Positions 41,901 through 53,455 are shown, counted from the stretch's first letter. The stretch is DNA of 64,000 nt from Notamacropus eugenii (GCF_028372415.1 NC_092872.1:9864001-9928000), one strand, 5' to 3'. Notes: generated by a model not told the origin, from the letters alone. Made by a program: numbers and translations.

Positions 41901-44900
41901 TTTTATTAAGAGCCCACTATGCATAAAACACTGGGCTGTAATTTAGGGTACAGTTCCTGCCCTCCAGGAGCTCACATTTTACTTGGAGGATACCTAGTGC
42001 AAACAGATAGATGTATCCATGATAATTAGAGGAGAGAGAGGGTACTCACAGGAATGAGGAAAGGCTTCCTATAGGAAATGGTGCATGAGCGGAGCCTTGA
42101 AGGAAGGCAGGGGTTCCTCCCGAAAAGGCGTGGAGGCCAGGAATGGAGAGGTGTGTTTGAGGAGTGGCGACTAGGCCAGTTTGGCTGGAACTAGGGAAGG
42201 CAGCCAGAGGCAGTACCTCTGGAAAAGCAGGCAGGAACCGGATCACGTAGAGTTTTAAATGGTAAGCAAAGGAGGTGGTATTTTATCCTGGAAGAAGTAG
42301 GAAGCCAACAAAGGTTCCTGGCAGGGGAATGACCTGGTCAGGCGTGTGCTGTGGAAAGATAAAATAATGACTGTTGAATGGAGGCTGTGTTAGAATGAAG
42401 AGACTCTAGAATTTGCAAGTCTGAATAGGAGGTGATTATTCCTTTCATGGCAAGATATGTGAGATTCTGAGTGAGAGTGAGAGTGGTGTGAGGAGAGAAA
42501 GGAATAGATATGAGATGTGGGCAGGGAGAGAGAATGAAGAATTGAGATTCTCTGACGGGGCTGTGCCCTTAGAAAGAGAAGGAACAGGCCACTTTGGGTA
42601 TGTTCAGTTGGAGGTACATGCCGAGCATTCAGGTGGAGGTCTTAGGATCATAGATCTGTGGCTGGAAGAGACCTCAGAGGCCACCCAGCCCCATTATTTT
42701 ATAGATGAGAAAAATGAAGCCCAGGGAAATGAAATGATTTGCCCAAGGTCACATAAGCAGAAAGCATCAGATGCAGAATTTGAGCCCAGGCCCTGTGGCT
42801 GCAGAGGGTTCCTGTTTCCACTGTTCTGCTCTGATGTCTAATACGCAGTGAGTGATACAAAATTCATGTTGCGTATGGTAGGCTTTTTATCCAGACCTAG
42901 GAGTTATTTGCATAGAGATGATCATTGATGAAATCTCTGAAGTAATGAGGTAATTGTACAAGAGAACTTTAGGGGAGTTCTAACCCTACAGTTAGGGGTA
43001 GGACTTGGATGATCCAGCAATGGAGATTAAGAAGGCAGATGAAGAATAACCAGGAGAAAGCCTGAAAATTGAGGGAACCAAGTGTACCCAGCAGGAAGGA
43101 GGGGCCTTCAGGGTCTGTGCTGTGGAGAAGTCAGGAAATAGGTGGCTTATGCCAGGGCCAAGGGTATAGCAAATAAGATCATTAGAAACCCAGGGAGAAC
43201 AGTGGTAGTTCTGGGGTCTCAAGCCAGACTACAAAGGGTTGATCAAAGAAAATGGCCAAGAGGAAGTGTAGGTGTCTTTTTTCTGGGAGTTTGGCTGTGA
43301 GATGCAAGGTATAGAGGCATGTCGAAGATAACTTAGAGATTTATACTGGGCCCTGTGTTCTTCCACATTTTCATCAGTAACTTGGACAAAGGCATGGATG
43401 ATGAGCTTATTAAATTAGAACACTGCATGAAGCCGGGAAGGATAGCTGACTCAGGACCTGAAAATCAACCCATAAATGATGGAGCATTTGTTAAGTGCCT
43501 CCTTTGTGAGAGGTCCTATGCTTGGTGCTAGGGGTACGAAAACTGTAATTAAGCGGTGCTTTACAGGCTTTATTTGTGATCTGACGTCGGGATAAGCATG
43601 ACGTTGTTTATTTGGGCTTAAAAATAAACTCACAAATTCAGAATGAGGAGATCAGGAGTTGTGAGAGAGACCTGGGGTTTTAGGGTGTGGAGGGCTCATT
43701 TATTGGAGTCCCCAGTGTGACGCGGCAGTGGGAAAGCTGCGGCAGTGGGAAAGCTAATGCCAGCCCACATGGCTGGCCCTTCTGCCCAGGTATGTCCTAG
43801 TCATGTGACGAATGAAGTTCTGTTCTCAGTTATGCAGAAGAAGCTGAGACCAGGCTTGTGGGAGGGTGGAGGATGTCCTTTCTGAGGGTTTGTGAAGGAC
43901 AGGACATGTCTAGCCTAGGAGAAAGAGGACCAAGGAGCCTGATAGCTGTCTGCAAGAATCAAGAGGGCCGTTGAACGGGTGTGGGCTTATACTCCTTCTG
44001 CTTGGCCCCAGAATGGCAGTACAAGAGGCAGAATTCAGCTGAATGGGAAGAGAAGTTCCCTAACAACTGGAGCCATCCACAATTTAGTGGGTTTCCTCAG
44101 GAAGAGGCCTCAGAGGGAGGCTGACGGACACTTGTTAGAGGTGTTGTTGGAGGGATCCTCACATTTAGGTGTGGAACACGTGGCCCACAATGTTCTGGAG
44201 TGTGGCCCAACCAGATTAAAATGTAATTGAGAAATATGGCAGCCAGGTGGCACTGTGGATAGAGAGCGCTGGGCCTGGAGTTAGGAAGACTCATCTTCCT
44301 GAATTCAAATCTGGCTTCAGACACTTACTAGCTATGTGATCCTGAGCAAGTCACTTAACCCTGTTCGCCTCAGTTTCCTCATCTGTCAAATGAGCTGGAG
44401 AAGGAAATGGCAAATCACTCCAGTACCTTTGCCAAGAAAACCCCAAATGGGATCACAGAGTCAGATATGACTGTAAATGACTAAACAGCAATAGCAAATA
44501 AAAACACAAACAGATCATATTAATATATGGTTTTCTAGGTCCTGTCTGCTTGCAGGGATTCTTATGAATGGTTTAGTGGCCTCTCATTTTATTTGAATCG
44601 AACAACACCAGAATACAGGACCTCTGAGGTCCCTTCCAACTCAGAGAGTCTGATTTCTGCCACTATTGTGAACTCTAACTGATCTTCCTGTCTGGCTTCT
44701 TTCCCCTCTTCAGACTGTCCTTAACACTTCTGCCCGATTGATTTGCCTTTTACATAGCGCCATTTCTGTTTGTCCTTTGTTCAGAACCCTTCAGTGATTC
44801 CCTGTTGTTTATTGAATAGAATTCAAATTCAACCTTGCATTTAGGATCCTCCACAATTTTGTGACACCAGACTTTTCTTATCTGTTCCATACTGCTTATG

Positions 44901-47900
44901 TGTACATGCTCAGTGGTCCTGCCAGATTCTGCTGCCAGCCATCCTCTTTTTATTGATATCTTTTGTTTTATGTCATCTATATTTCCTTTTTAAAATTAAA
45001 TTTACTTTAAGTGAACAGAAATCCATTTTCTCTTCTGTCCCCTTCCCCCACACTATTTGGAAAAAGAAAATGAAACCTTTGTGACAAATATGCATAGGCA
45101 AGCAAAACACTGGCTTGTATTAGCTGTGTCTGAACTCCTCACTTCTCTGTTAAGAGGTTGTCCCTGTACTTCCTCATTGGTCCTCTGGAATTAGGGCTGG
45201 TCACTGCTGATCAGAACTCTAACGTCCTCCAAAGTGGCTTGTTTTTGTAATTTGTGGTGCTCACCTCACTCTGCAACAGCTCATAGAAGTCTTCCTAGGT
45301 GTCACTGAACTCTCCATTTTATCATTTCTTATGACACAGTAATACTCCTTTCCAATCATACACCATAATTTGTTCAGTCATTCACCTGCCAACAAATGGT
45401 CAAAGAATACGACCAGGAAGTGTTCAAAGAAATCCAAGCTATCAACAGCTCCAAATCGCTCATGACTGGAGATATGCCAGCTGAAGCCACTGCTGTTCCA
45501 CTTCACACCCAATAGATTGGCAGAGTTGACAAAAATGGAAAATGACAGATGTTGTAGGGTAGAAACCTGGCCCAAGAATGTGCTGTTGGTGGAGCTGTGA
45601 GCTGGCATGGCCAGTTTGGAAAGCAGCTTAGAAACAGCCATTAAAATAGGCATCTCCTCTGACTCAGAGATGCCACAGCTGAGCCCATAGCTCAAAGAGT
45701 CTTTTTTTAAAAAAGGAAGAGGACCCCCCACACAAAAATCTTTCTAGCAGCTTTTTTTTTTATAGTTGTAAAGAGCTGGAGGTTAAACCGATGCCCTTCA
45801 GTGGCCATATTCTTTCCATCTCTCACCCTTTCTTGTCTCCATGACTTTATTCTCCCTATTCCCTGTGCCTGGATGTCTCTTATGCCCGATAAATTCCTAG
45901 CCATCCTTTAAAGGTCATCTCGCATGCATCTTCCTTAAGCTGTCCTTGTCTTCCCAGTCAATCATAACAACTTTGCTGGCATCCCTCTTACGCATTTGTC
46001 AGCATGTATGTGTGTCAAACCCCTTGGTAGACTACAGATGAAGGTAGAAATGAAAGTAGAAACCATGACTTACTTATAATAGGATCATAGATTTAGAGCC
46101 AGAAAGGACCTCAGAGAGTATCTAGTGCAACCCCCTTATTTTACAGATGAGGAAAAAGAAGCCTGGAGAGGCTAAGGCACACGTTCAGTGTCACACAAGT
46201 TATTTTTGTGTCCCCTCCACGTTACCCAGAACAATATTGTACGCATTGTGGGCCGTTAATGTTTGTTAAATGAATAAGATTATATTCTTTTGGATGTGTA
46301 AATTCTAGTGTGGGTATTGCACAAAAAAAATCAGTTTTGTTTCGTTATAGTGACTTCATAGAAGGACTCCTTGGCTCAGTACTACTAAATAACAAAATGT
46401 TTTTCTTCTTTAATGACAATGCTTGATATAATGCAGGCAATGACTGACAGCTCTGATCTTCTCAAATAGGGCCATCCAAGACCTCCCTTTATTAACTCCC
46501 ACTAATAATGCTGCTAATGACAAGCTTATGAGCTCAGGCTAAAGAGCTAACATAGATTAATTCCTGCACTGCAGGATGGGTTGGTGCTGGAAGATCTTTT
46601 ATTTGATTCACAAATTAATATCTAAGTAATGAGGTTTCTGAAATTTTGAATATCATGGAAGCCTTGCCACCCTGAGAATTCAGCTGTTGTCTGTATTGTA
46701 TTTTGGTGTCCTGGAAGGGATCCAGAGGAAAGTAATAAAAATAAGTAAATGGGAAATAAATTTTATGAAGAAAGGCTAAATATCCTGGGTTTATAGAGCC
46801 ATGATAAGAAATTGCTAAACATTCCTCAGCTGATAAATGGTCAAAGGATATGAACAGGCAGTTTTCTAAGGAAGAAATTAAAGCTATCTATAGTCATATG
46901 AAAAAATGCTCTAAATCACTATTGATTAGAGAGATGCAAATCAAAATAACTCTGAGGTACCACATCTCAGCTATCAGACTGGCTAACATGACAAAACAGG
47001 AAGATGATAAATGTTGGAGAAGATGCGGGAGAGTTGGAACACTAATACATTGTTGGTGGAGCTGTGAGCTGATCCAGCCATTCTGGAGAGCAATTTGGAA
47101 CTATGCCCAAAGGGCCACAAAAATGTGCATACCCTTTGACCCAGCAATATTAAATGGGAAAGGGCCCCACATGTACAGAAATATTTATAGCACACTCTTT
47201 GTAGTTGCCAAAAACTGGAAGTCAAGGGGATGCCCATCAATTGGGGAATGGCTGAATAAATTATGGTATGTGAATGTAATGGAGTACTACTGTGCCATAA
47301 GAAAGGATGAACAGGAAGACTTCAGAGAGGCCTGGAAGGACTTATATTAACTGATGCTGAGTGAAAGGAGCAGAACCAGGAGAACTTTGTGCACAGCAAT
47401 GACCACAGTGTGCCAGAGTTTTTTCTGCTAGACTTGGAACTTCATTGCAATGCAAGGACTTAAAAAAAAAATTCCCAGTGGTCTCCTAAGGCAAAATTGC
47501 CCTCCACATCCAGAGAAAGAACTATGGAATTCAATTGCAGAATGTAGCAGATCATTTTTTTTGTGTATTACATTTTGGTTTGCTATATGATTTCTCCCAT
47601 TCATTGTAATTCTTCTACACAGCAAGGCTATGGTGAAATTGTATTTAATAGGAATGATGTGTAGATCCTATATAAAATTGTATGCCGTCTTGGGGAGGGA
47701 GGGAGGAGGTAGAGGAAAAAAATCGAAGTTATATGGTAGTGATTGTAGAACACTAAAAAGAAATAAAATTAATATTAAAAAAAAAGAAATTGCTAAACAG
47801 AAGACTTAATCACATTTTGCTTCAGGAATGAAATTGTCGGGGGAGGCTAGAAGACCATTTGTTGGAGATGACGTGGAAGGGATTCATGCTTCAGTGCAGA

Positions 47901-48163
47901 TTGGACCAGATGGCCTTCCAGGGTCCCTTCCACATCCAGGATTTTGCTTCTGAGTTTTCAGAATTTCACAGTGAATGGTTACACCTTTTGCTTTTCCTCA
48001 TGTCTTTCAGATGCCAGTAGATATTGACACACTTTCTGCAGAGGAAAGAAGAATGAGACTACGCAAGCGGAGTCCCAAGTATATGGAAGTGGAAAAAAAA
48101 GAGGCAGAATTTGGAGATGACTTCAATGTGGAACAGTACGCAAAATTCTGGAGGAAAAACTGA
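38963..48163 (+). CDS. MRPL55: Mitochondrial ribosomal protein L55 (mL55), 3 coding exons (genomic span)
   Basis: mL55 is a metazoan component of the mitochondrial large ribosomal subunit in the matrix. Coding exons are 38963-38985, 41642-41843 and 48011-48163. They join in phase with GT/AG sites to give 125 residues (human 128 as I recall). The N-terminus [12 protein letters not shown] aligns with human MAAVGSLLGRLRQ. The HTSS and [20 protein letters not shown] segments, the [14 protein letters not shown] core and the [20 protein letters not shown] segment are characteristic. The N-terminal 30 or so residues form the expected presequence. A non-coding 5' exon probably lies in the shared CpG island. 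Confidence 0.95.
39180..39290 (-). repeat. MIR SINE fragment, reverse
   Basis: cctcatctcagagaagggaa, then cggtagtcacacagcttacc. Confidence 0.55.
39300..39645 (+). repeat. L2 LINE 3' end
   Basis: ttacctctcctgccagaaat, then gggactatgtcttacggatt and gcatatattaggcactcaga. Confidence 0.6.
39646..41060. other. MRPL55 intron, no recognised feature
   Basis: No clear repeat or coding signal was seen. Confidence 0.35.
41065..41270 (+). repeat. MIR SINE, near full length
   Basis: ggaatcctagctctggcaat, then ctataaaatagggataataa and gtaaactttaaagtacc. Confidence 0.78.
41286..41462. mobile_element. Palindromic hAT-like MITE
   Basis: The ends (gtggggaacctgcagcctca and its near complement ending ggccacaggttccacactcc) are inverted repeats. 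The centre is a perfect 13-bp palindrome arm, acagaacaaatcc (41369-41381) and ggatttgttctgt (41386-41398), with a 4-nt loop. Confidence 0.8.
41642..41843 (+). CDS. MRPL55: MRPL55 middle coding exon
   Basis: The exon follows acceptor cctctgtag and ends CTCACA/gtaaga. It completes the Gly codon and encodes 67 residues, from [10 protein letters not shown] through the HTSS cleavage-region motif to [18 protein letters not shown] second AG (ctacag, 41651) four codons in is a possible alternative acceptor, but the first keeps alignment with the human protein. Confidence 0.94.
41890..42430 (+). repeat. Ancient interspersed repeat, unnamed, long copy
   Basis: It starts attaagagcccactatgcat and continues ctgccctccaggagctcaca, aaggcttcctataggaaatg and ggaatgacctggtcaggc. 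This shows that the short fragments elsewhere are the head of a longer element. Confidence 0.55.
42635..42838 (-). repeat. MIR SINE, reverse
   Basis: cccattattttatagatgag, then atgatttgcccaaggtcaca. Confidence 0.8.
43320..43450 (+). repeat. CR1/L3-clade LINE, reverse-transcriptase C-terminal remnant
   Basis: One frame reads [20 protein letters not shown], a decayed form of the CR1-type FINDLDEGxxxxLIKFADD region. Confidence 0.55.
43722..43755. repeat. 17-bp tandem duplication
   Basis: gcggcagtgggaaagct twice in a row, identical. Confidence 0.92.
43885..44165 (+). repeat. CR1/L3-clade LINE 3' end
   Basis: cctgatagctgtctgcaaga, then tctgcttggccccagaatgg and agttccctaacaactggagc. Confidence 0.7.
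44238..44510 (+). repeat. Mar1-type CORE-SINE, full length
   Basis: gcagccaggtggcactgtgg, then tgatcctgagcaagtcactt and ctttgccaagaaaaccccaa with gatcacagagtcagatatga. Confidence 0.92.
44620..44940 (+). repeat. L2 LINE fragment
   Basis: aacccttcagtgattccctg, then tccacaattttgtgacacca. Confidence 0.65.
44941..45387 (-). mobile_element. L1 3' end, reverse orientation
   Basis: ggcaagcaaaacactggctt, ttggtcctctggaattaggg and aatcatacaccataatttgt are the antisense 3' UTR and ORF2 end of marsupial L1. Confidence 0.75.
45388..45800 (+). mobile_element. Old L1 ORF2 C-terminal fragment, forward orientation
   Basis: aacaaatggtcaaagaatac, then gttggtggagctgtgagctg and ggttaaaccgatgcccttca. It is more diverged than the other L1 copies and is head-to-head with the preceding reversed fragment. 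Confidence 0.7.
45801..46285 (+). repeat. L2 LINE 3' end split by a MIR
   Basis: The left part holds tcctttaaaggtcatctcgc and agactacagatgaaggtaga. The right part holds gttaatgtttgttaaatgaa. A reversed MIR (46080-46200) interrupts it. Confidence 0.7.
46080..46200 (-). repeat. MIR SINE, reverse, nested in L2
   Basis: gccagaaaggacctcagaga, then attttacagatgaggaaaaa. Confidence 0.75.
46690..47945 (+). repeat. CR1/L3-clade LINE 3' end interrupted by L1
   Basis: The left part (46690-46820) holds gaagggatccagaggaaagt. The right part (47799-47945) holds gattggaccagatggccttc and cagggtcccttccacatcca. The L1 between them carries its own target-site duplications. Confidence 0.65.
46806..47798 (+). 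mobile_element. 5'-truncated L1 with 15-bp target-site duplications
   Basis: aagaaattgctaaac occurs at 46806-46820 and 47784-47798. The insert keeps a 166-codon open frame (46850-47350), the C-terminal end of ORF2 with the conserved [13 protein letters not shown] motif, which ends FREAWKDLY before the stop. A 3' UTR and A-rich tail follow. It is in the MRPL55 sense orientation in the last intron. Confidence 0.93.
48011..48163 (+). CDS. MRPL55: MRPL55 last coding exon
   Basis: The exon follows acceptor gtctttcag and encodes 50 residues, starting [20 protein letters not shown] and ending [13 protein letters not shown] before TGA. This matches the C-terminal half of mammalian mL55. Confidence 0.95.
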   Translation: MPVDIDTLSAEERRMRLRKRSPKYMEVEKKEAEFGDDFNVEQYAKFWRKN

Positions 48164-48377
48164 ACATGTTATGATGTTAAAATTGTATGAAGGGTGGGTG
48201 CATTTAATGTACCCAAATAGATTACTATTTTTAAAAATTAAAAACTACTGAAGGTTATAATGTTGCACTTCTCTTTTATGTGGATGGTTTTCCCAGACTT
48301 TTTTCCTCTGCTGCTTTTCCCTGATTCAAACCCTTGCCTTGACCTGAGGGCCAACTTCTGTATGCCTAGCATTGGGA

Positions 48378-48383
48378 AATAAA
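48378..48383 (+). terminator. MRPL55: Candidate MRPL55 poly(A) signal AATAAA
   Basis: An AATAAA hexamer lies 215 nt after the stop. An ATTAAA-like run at 48235-48242 is an alternative nearer site. The choice is inferred. Confidence 0.5.
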
Positions 48384-48719
48384 GATGGATGGGTGTGGGG
48401 CCTGCCCTCCAGGCACTGACAGAGGGAAAGATGAACCTGATTTCTTTTTAGGAGCTTACATTTTCATAGGAGAGATAAAATGTACAAACAGTAATAACAG
48501 TTTACATGTACATTTGTTCAGGTTTTCATGGATTCTTACAACTGCATGAGACTCCTCCAAAGGAAGGTACAGGTCCAGGGAGGCAGAGTAAGTCAAACCC
48601 GCCTGACCACGTGTCTGGTGCTCTTTCCATTGCAGACTCTCACCTGTACAAATAGCCACTATGCAGGTAGAATGTGCTCGGTGCTAGGAAGGTACGCTGG
48701 AAGAAAAGGTTTTTTTGAC

Positions 48720-48900
48720 AGAGGGGATCAGGAAAGACTTTATAAGAGAAGTGTCATTTGAGCCAGACCTTGAGAGATAGGACTGAAGGAATGCTGAGAC
48801 CTGTGAGATAGGGTTGAAAAGGTAGCATGATGCTAGTTGGAGGCTGAGTGCCAAGCTGTATGGAGTCTCAGAATTTGGTAGAGAACCTGGAGCATTGATC
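48720..48900 (+). repeat. Ancient unnamed interspersed repeat fragment
   Basis: gtgtcatttgagccagacct, then ggctgagtgccaagctgtat. It appears to be an internal part of the repeat seen at 41890-42430. Confidence 0.4.
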
Positions 48901-48904
48901 AGGG

Positions 48905-49015
48905 AGATTAATCTGGAAGCAGGGAATAGTGGATAAAGTCCCAGCCTAGGAGTCAAGAAGATCTGACATCCTGTCTGTGATCCTGGGTAAATCCCTTGAC
49001 CTCTCAGTTTCCTAG
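48905..49015 (+). repeat. MIR/SINE fragment
   Basis: ggataaagtcccagcctagg, then tgatcctgggtaaatccctt. Confidence 0.6.
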
Positions 49016-49059
49016 ACAGTTTTTAAGACTAGAGATGGCAGAAAAGATGTAGATCTGGA

Positions 49060-49650
49060 TTGGTTCCTGGCTGTGCTTCTGGCTTTCCAGAATTCCACAC
49101 TGTGCCTCAGCTTCATTCTCACCCTGGAACGTCCCCTCCGTCATGCCACCCTCGTGTCCCACGGGGGATTCTCCCTGGGGCCTCCATTTTGGGGAGTGCC
49201 TCTCAGCTGTGCTTATGATGTCTTGGACTTGAGACACTATGGTCCACCCCACCCAGGAGGTACCTTCTGTCCTCCTCCTCTCCCTTCTCAGCTCGGTTTT
49301 GTAGATAAGCTCTTTTAGGGCAAGGATTCTTTTTCTTTTTTCTTGTTAGTACAATGTCTGCCCCATTTGTTGTTATTGTTCAGTCATTGTTAATTGTGTC
49401 TGACTCTTCGAGGCCCCGTTTGCGGTTTAATTTGCAAAGATACGGAGTGGTTTGCCATTTCCTTCTCCAGTTCATTTGACAAATGAGGAAACTGAGGCAA
49501 ATAGGTGAAGTGACTTGCCCAGAGTCACGCAGGTAGTAAATGTCTGAGGCTGAATTGGAACCTAGGAAGATATGAGTCCTCACTCTATCCGCTGAGCCAC
49601 CTTGCTCCCCATGGCACACAGGAAGTGCTCAATAAATGCTTATCTTGCTA
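49060..49650 (+). repeat. L2 LINE 3' end split by a Mar1 SINE
   Basis: The left part (49060-49365) ends with aagctcttttagggcaagga and gttagtacaatgtctgcc. The right part (49619-49650) holds aagtgctcaataaatgct. Confidence 0.78.
49366..49618 (-). repeat. Mar1-type CORE-SINE, reverse, inside L2
   Basis: catttccttctccagttcat, then gtgacttgcccagagtcacg. ccccat flanks it on both sides. Confidence 0.88.
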
Positions 49651-49759
49651 GTAAAATCACAAGTCCAGTCCAAAAAATCCATGTATAATGTGGACTGAAT
49701 GAGAAGATAATATGGCTGGTAGAGGGCTAGTAAGCATTTCATGATGATAACGGTGGCAA

Positions 49760-49855
49760 TGAATGAAAATCATACACTAAGCACTTACATGCCAAGCCTT
49801 GTGCTAAATGCTGGCATTAAAAACAAAAGGCAGTCACTGGCTTCAAGAAGCTGAA
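49760..49855 (+). repeat. Ancient unnamed interspersed repeat, head
   Basis: actaagcacttacatgccaa, then gccttgtgctaaatgctggc. Confidence 0.45.
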
Positions 49856-50429
49856 TAGAATTTGAGAACTGAATGGGACTAAAGTGACTGCCTCGTCTGA
49901 CCTACACAGGAAAAGAATCCCCATTCTAATAGGAGACAACAGATAAAGGGGAGGGGTGACCAGGGATGAGCTGGGTTCTAGAAAATTGTAAAGATACTGA
50001 ATGGAACAGTAGGGCAGTCAGTTGACGTGCCCTTTCCAGGAGCCATGGTAATGTGGATTTGATTACAGTCCTCAGAGAGCAAGATGAGGCAGGGGCAGAA
50101 CATGGCCCCTCCCAGGCATGGTTTCTGGGGGTTTGGCTGGGAGGATGGAGCAGCAGCAGAACAGAAAATGGCCAGGTGAACATGAGGTCACACAGTCCCA
50201 GAGAGGACAAAGTTAAGTCAGTGGAGAGAAAGCATTACTGAGTTTTAAACTTATAGTAGGCAACTGCTGATGGAAGAATGGAGCTGTGGGGAGAGACTAA
50301 GGCTGCATATATAGTTGTATAGATTATCTGCATAGAGATTATAATGAGAACAATGGGAAGTACAACCAAGAAAGGTAGTTTTAGGGAGGAAAGGGCCCAA
50401 GTCAAAGCACTGGGACAGACCTAGTTAGA

Positions 50430-51090
50430 GACGCAGCATGGATGATGAGCCAGCAAAAGAGTGGGAGGGAGAGTGGTCAGAGTGGGAGGAATACAAGCCA
50501 GAAGAGGAGGAAGCATGGTGAACAGTGCCACCTGCTACCGAGAGATCCGTGAGGATGAGTGCTAGAAAAAGCTACCATGTTGGGCAATTAGATCACTGGT
50601 AAATTTGGAGAGCACAGTTTTGGTTGAGTGATTGGATCAGAAACCAGATTACAAGATTTGGGTTGAGGAAGTTAAAGGAAAGTGTAGGCAGTGAGTATAG
50701 ACAACTTTTTCTAGGAATTTGGTTGAGGGGGAGAATTGATGGCTTGGGAGGAAATTAGCTTGAGGGGATGGTAAGGGCTAGCAAAGTTTTTTTACATATG
50801 GGGTGACAGGCATGTTTGAAGGCATATGGGAAGGAATGAGATAAGGAGAGGCTGAAGATTAGAGAGAAGGGGAAAATGATTGAGGTTGCAAGGTGCTAGA
50901 AGAGGTGGGAGGGCAGGGATCTAGGTCACAGAGAGAGATTGGCCTTTTTAAGGAGAACGGTCACCTTGTCAAAGACAAGGTAAAAAGTTGAGAAAATAGG
51001 GATAGAGTCCAGGGATGTTGAGATAAGAAAGGGGGAAAAAGGAGCTTACAGCAAATGGTCTCAATTTTCTCCAAAAAGTAGAATTCAGAG
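50430..51090 (+). repeat. Ancient unnamed interspersed repeat, internal part
   Basis: The A/G-rich text (gggaggaatacaagccagaa, gaaaccagattacaagattt, gcagtgagtatagacaactt) resembles the interior of the same old mammalian repeat. No coding is evident. Confidence 0.4.
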
Positions 51091-51215
51091 GTTAGAGAGA
51101 AGGTAACATTTGGGACGGTTACGGGCAGTAAGACAGGAAGTCAATTAGGGAGGAATGAAAGGATTGCTTTGCCACAGCACGGCCTTAGCCAGGTTCAGAT
51201 AACATGAATTTGATG

Positions 51216-51470
51216 GGGCAGTTCGGCAATGCAGCGTTCAGAGTGCCTGGCCTCTGTCTGGTCAGGAAGACTCATCTTCATGAATTCAAATCTAGCTCCA
51301 GATACTTTCTAGCTGTGTGACCCTGGGCAAGTCACTTAACCCTGTTTTGTCACCTGTAAAATGAGCTAGAGAAGAAAGAGCAAGCCACTCCAGTATGTTT
51401 GCTGAGAAAACTCCAAACGGGGTCACAGAGAGACAGACATGACTGGAAAATGAGCGAACAACCAATCTGC
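51216..51470 (+). repeat. Mar1-type CORE-SINE
   Basis: ctagctgtgtgaccctgggc, then actccaaacggggtcacaga and gacagacatgactgg. Confidence 0.88.
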
Positions 51471-51839
51471 AGCATACCCAGCAAACTCAATTGTGTGACT
51501 TCCGCCAGCTCTACTCAGCACATGGGTAGGAGTGATCAAGGTGAGACTTGGCAAACGCCGAGTGGCTAAATTTCAAGGCCTTAAAGAGCCGGTGGATAAC
51601 AGGGAAGCTGAGATAGTACATACACCAAAAGGCAAACTAGTAAATACTAAAAAGCAAGACTGCAAAAGAAGCCCATGACAAGTGCCAAGTGCGCGTGGAT
51701 GATTTAGACTACACGATGGGAATATACAAGGGAGGAGCCCAGGACTGAGGGAGACCTCCAACTGGCCTGAGGCGGTATGGGAGCTGGAACTCTCTGAACT
51801 TACCCAGGATCTCTTAATCGCCAATTTCCCAATTTCTCT

Positions 51840-53015
51840 TCCCCCGCTCTGCAGCCTTCTCCTCCTTTCTGTGTGACCAACCTTTGTTGGATCCTCCTCC
51901 AGAACACACCCTCTAACTGACTAGACATTCCTCAGGGTTCTGTCCTGGGCCCCCTTCTCTTCTCCCTCTCCTCTCCCTCCTTCACTTGATGATCTCATCA
52001 GCTCACGTGGATTTAATTACCATCTTAATGCTGAGGACTCTCAAATCCACCTTTCCGGCCCCAACCTCTCTGCCAATCTCCAGTCTCACATCTCCAACTG
52101 CCATTTAGACATCTCAAACTGGATGACGAGCAGACATCTTAAACCCAATATGGCTAAAACAGAGCTCACTGTCTTTTCCCTCTAACCCTCCTCCCCACCA
52201 TTCCTCCTTCCCTGTTACTGTAGAGGGTACTACCATCCTCCTAATCCCTCAGGCTCCCATCCTAAGAGTTGTTCAGGACTCTCCACCATCTCTCCTCCAT
52301 ATCCATTCTGTTGCCAGGGCCTGTGGATTTCACCTTTGCAGCATTCCTTGAATACCACCCCCATCTCTTCTATCGCTGCCACTCTAGTACAGGCCCCCAT
52401 CACAACCTCAATAGCCTGCTGCTGGCCTGCCTCAATCCATTCTCCATTCAGCTACCAAAGTGATTTTCCTAAAATACAGATCTGACTATGTCACACCCCT
52501 ACTCACATCAACTCCAGGGACTTTATGTTATCTCTAAGAAGTACTGTGTTTGGCATTTCAAAAGCCCTTCATGTCCTAGCCCCCTTCTACCTTTCCAGTC
52601 TTCTTCCACCTTCCTCTTTGCCATGTACTCCTCCTGGCTGTCCCACAGTCAAGACCTCCATCCAGCAGCTCCAGGCATTCTCCCCATGCGCTTCCTCCTC
52701 CACTCCATCTGCTGACTTCCCCGACTTTCTTTAAATTCCAACTAAAATCCCATCTTTTACTGGAAGCCTTCCCCAACCCTTCTTAATTCTAGTACCTTCC
52801 CTGAGTTAATTCCAATATTTCCTGTATATAGTTTGTATATGTGTGTATGTATATATAACACATAAAAATATATACGTGTGTGTGTATAAAATTTGTTTGC
52901 CTGTTGTTTCCCCCATGATCCTGAACTCCTCAAAAACAAAGACTGTCTTTTGCCTCTTTCTGTACCCCTACTGCTTGGCACATAATAGGTACTTAATAAG
53001 TGTTTAATGACTGAC
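51840..53015 (+). mobile_element. L2 LINE, about 1.2 kb with end of reverse transcriptase
   Basis: One frame near 51924 reads DIPQGSVLGPLLFSLSS, the conserved L2 reverse-transcriptase motif. The rest of the 3' half follows in the usual order to gtacttaataagtgtttaat (52989-53008). It is the longest L2 copy here. It contains a small ATGT-rich tract at 52830-52890. Confidence 0.85.
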
Positions 53016-53099
53016 TTCAGGGATGGATTCAATCAGTGGGGAAAGTTGAGAACACCCTGGCCATCTTGCCATCAGCCCTGCCAGCCTCCAAACTGGGCC

Positions 53100-53455
53100 A
53101 GAAACCATACTCTTGTCCTGTGGCCCCACTGTTCTGACCGGTGAATGCTTCATTATATCCCTCCTTGTTTCACTTTACACTGTAGCAACCCACCCTGCCT
53201 CCCTCACTCCCTCCTTCCAGCTCTGGAATCATAATCAGTACTACCATTCCTATTAGAAAGTGTGTCAATGACCCCCCTTTCTCTCCACTCATCATCTCTT
53301 CTACCTTCCAGATCAAAATTCCATCCTTAGCCACCATACCCTCTTATGCGTATTGGCTCTCCCATTAGAAATAAGCTCCTTTTTGTATTTCTATCTCCAG
53401 CTTTTAGCACCGTGTTTGCACATAGCAAGTACTTAATAAATGTTTTTGCATTCAT
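53100..53455 (+). repeat. L2 LINE 3' end
   Basis: aataagctcctttttgtatt, then tacttaataaatgtttttgc. Confidence 0.65.
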
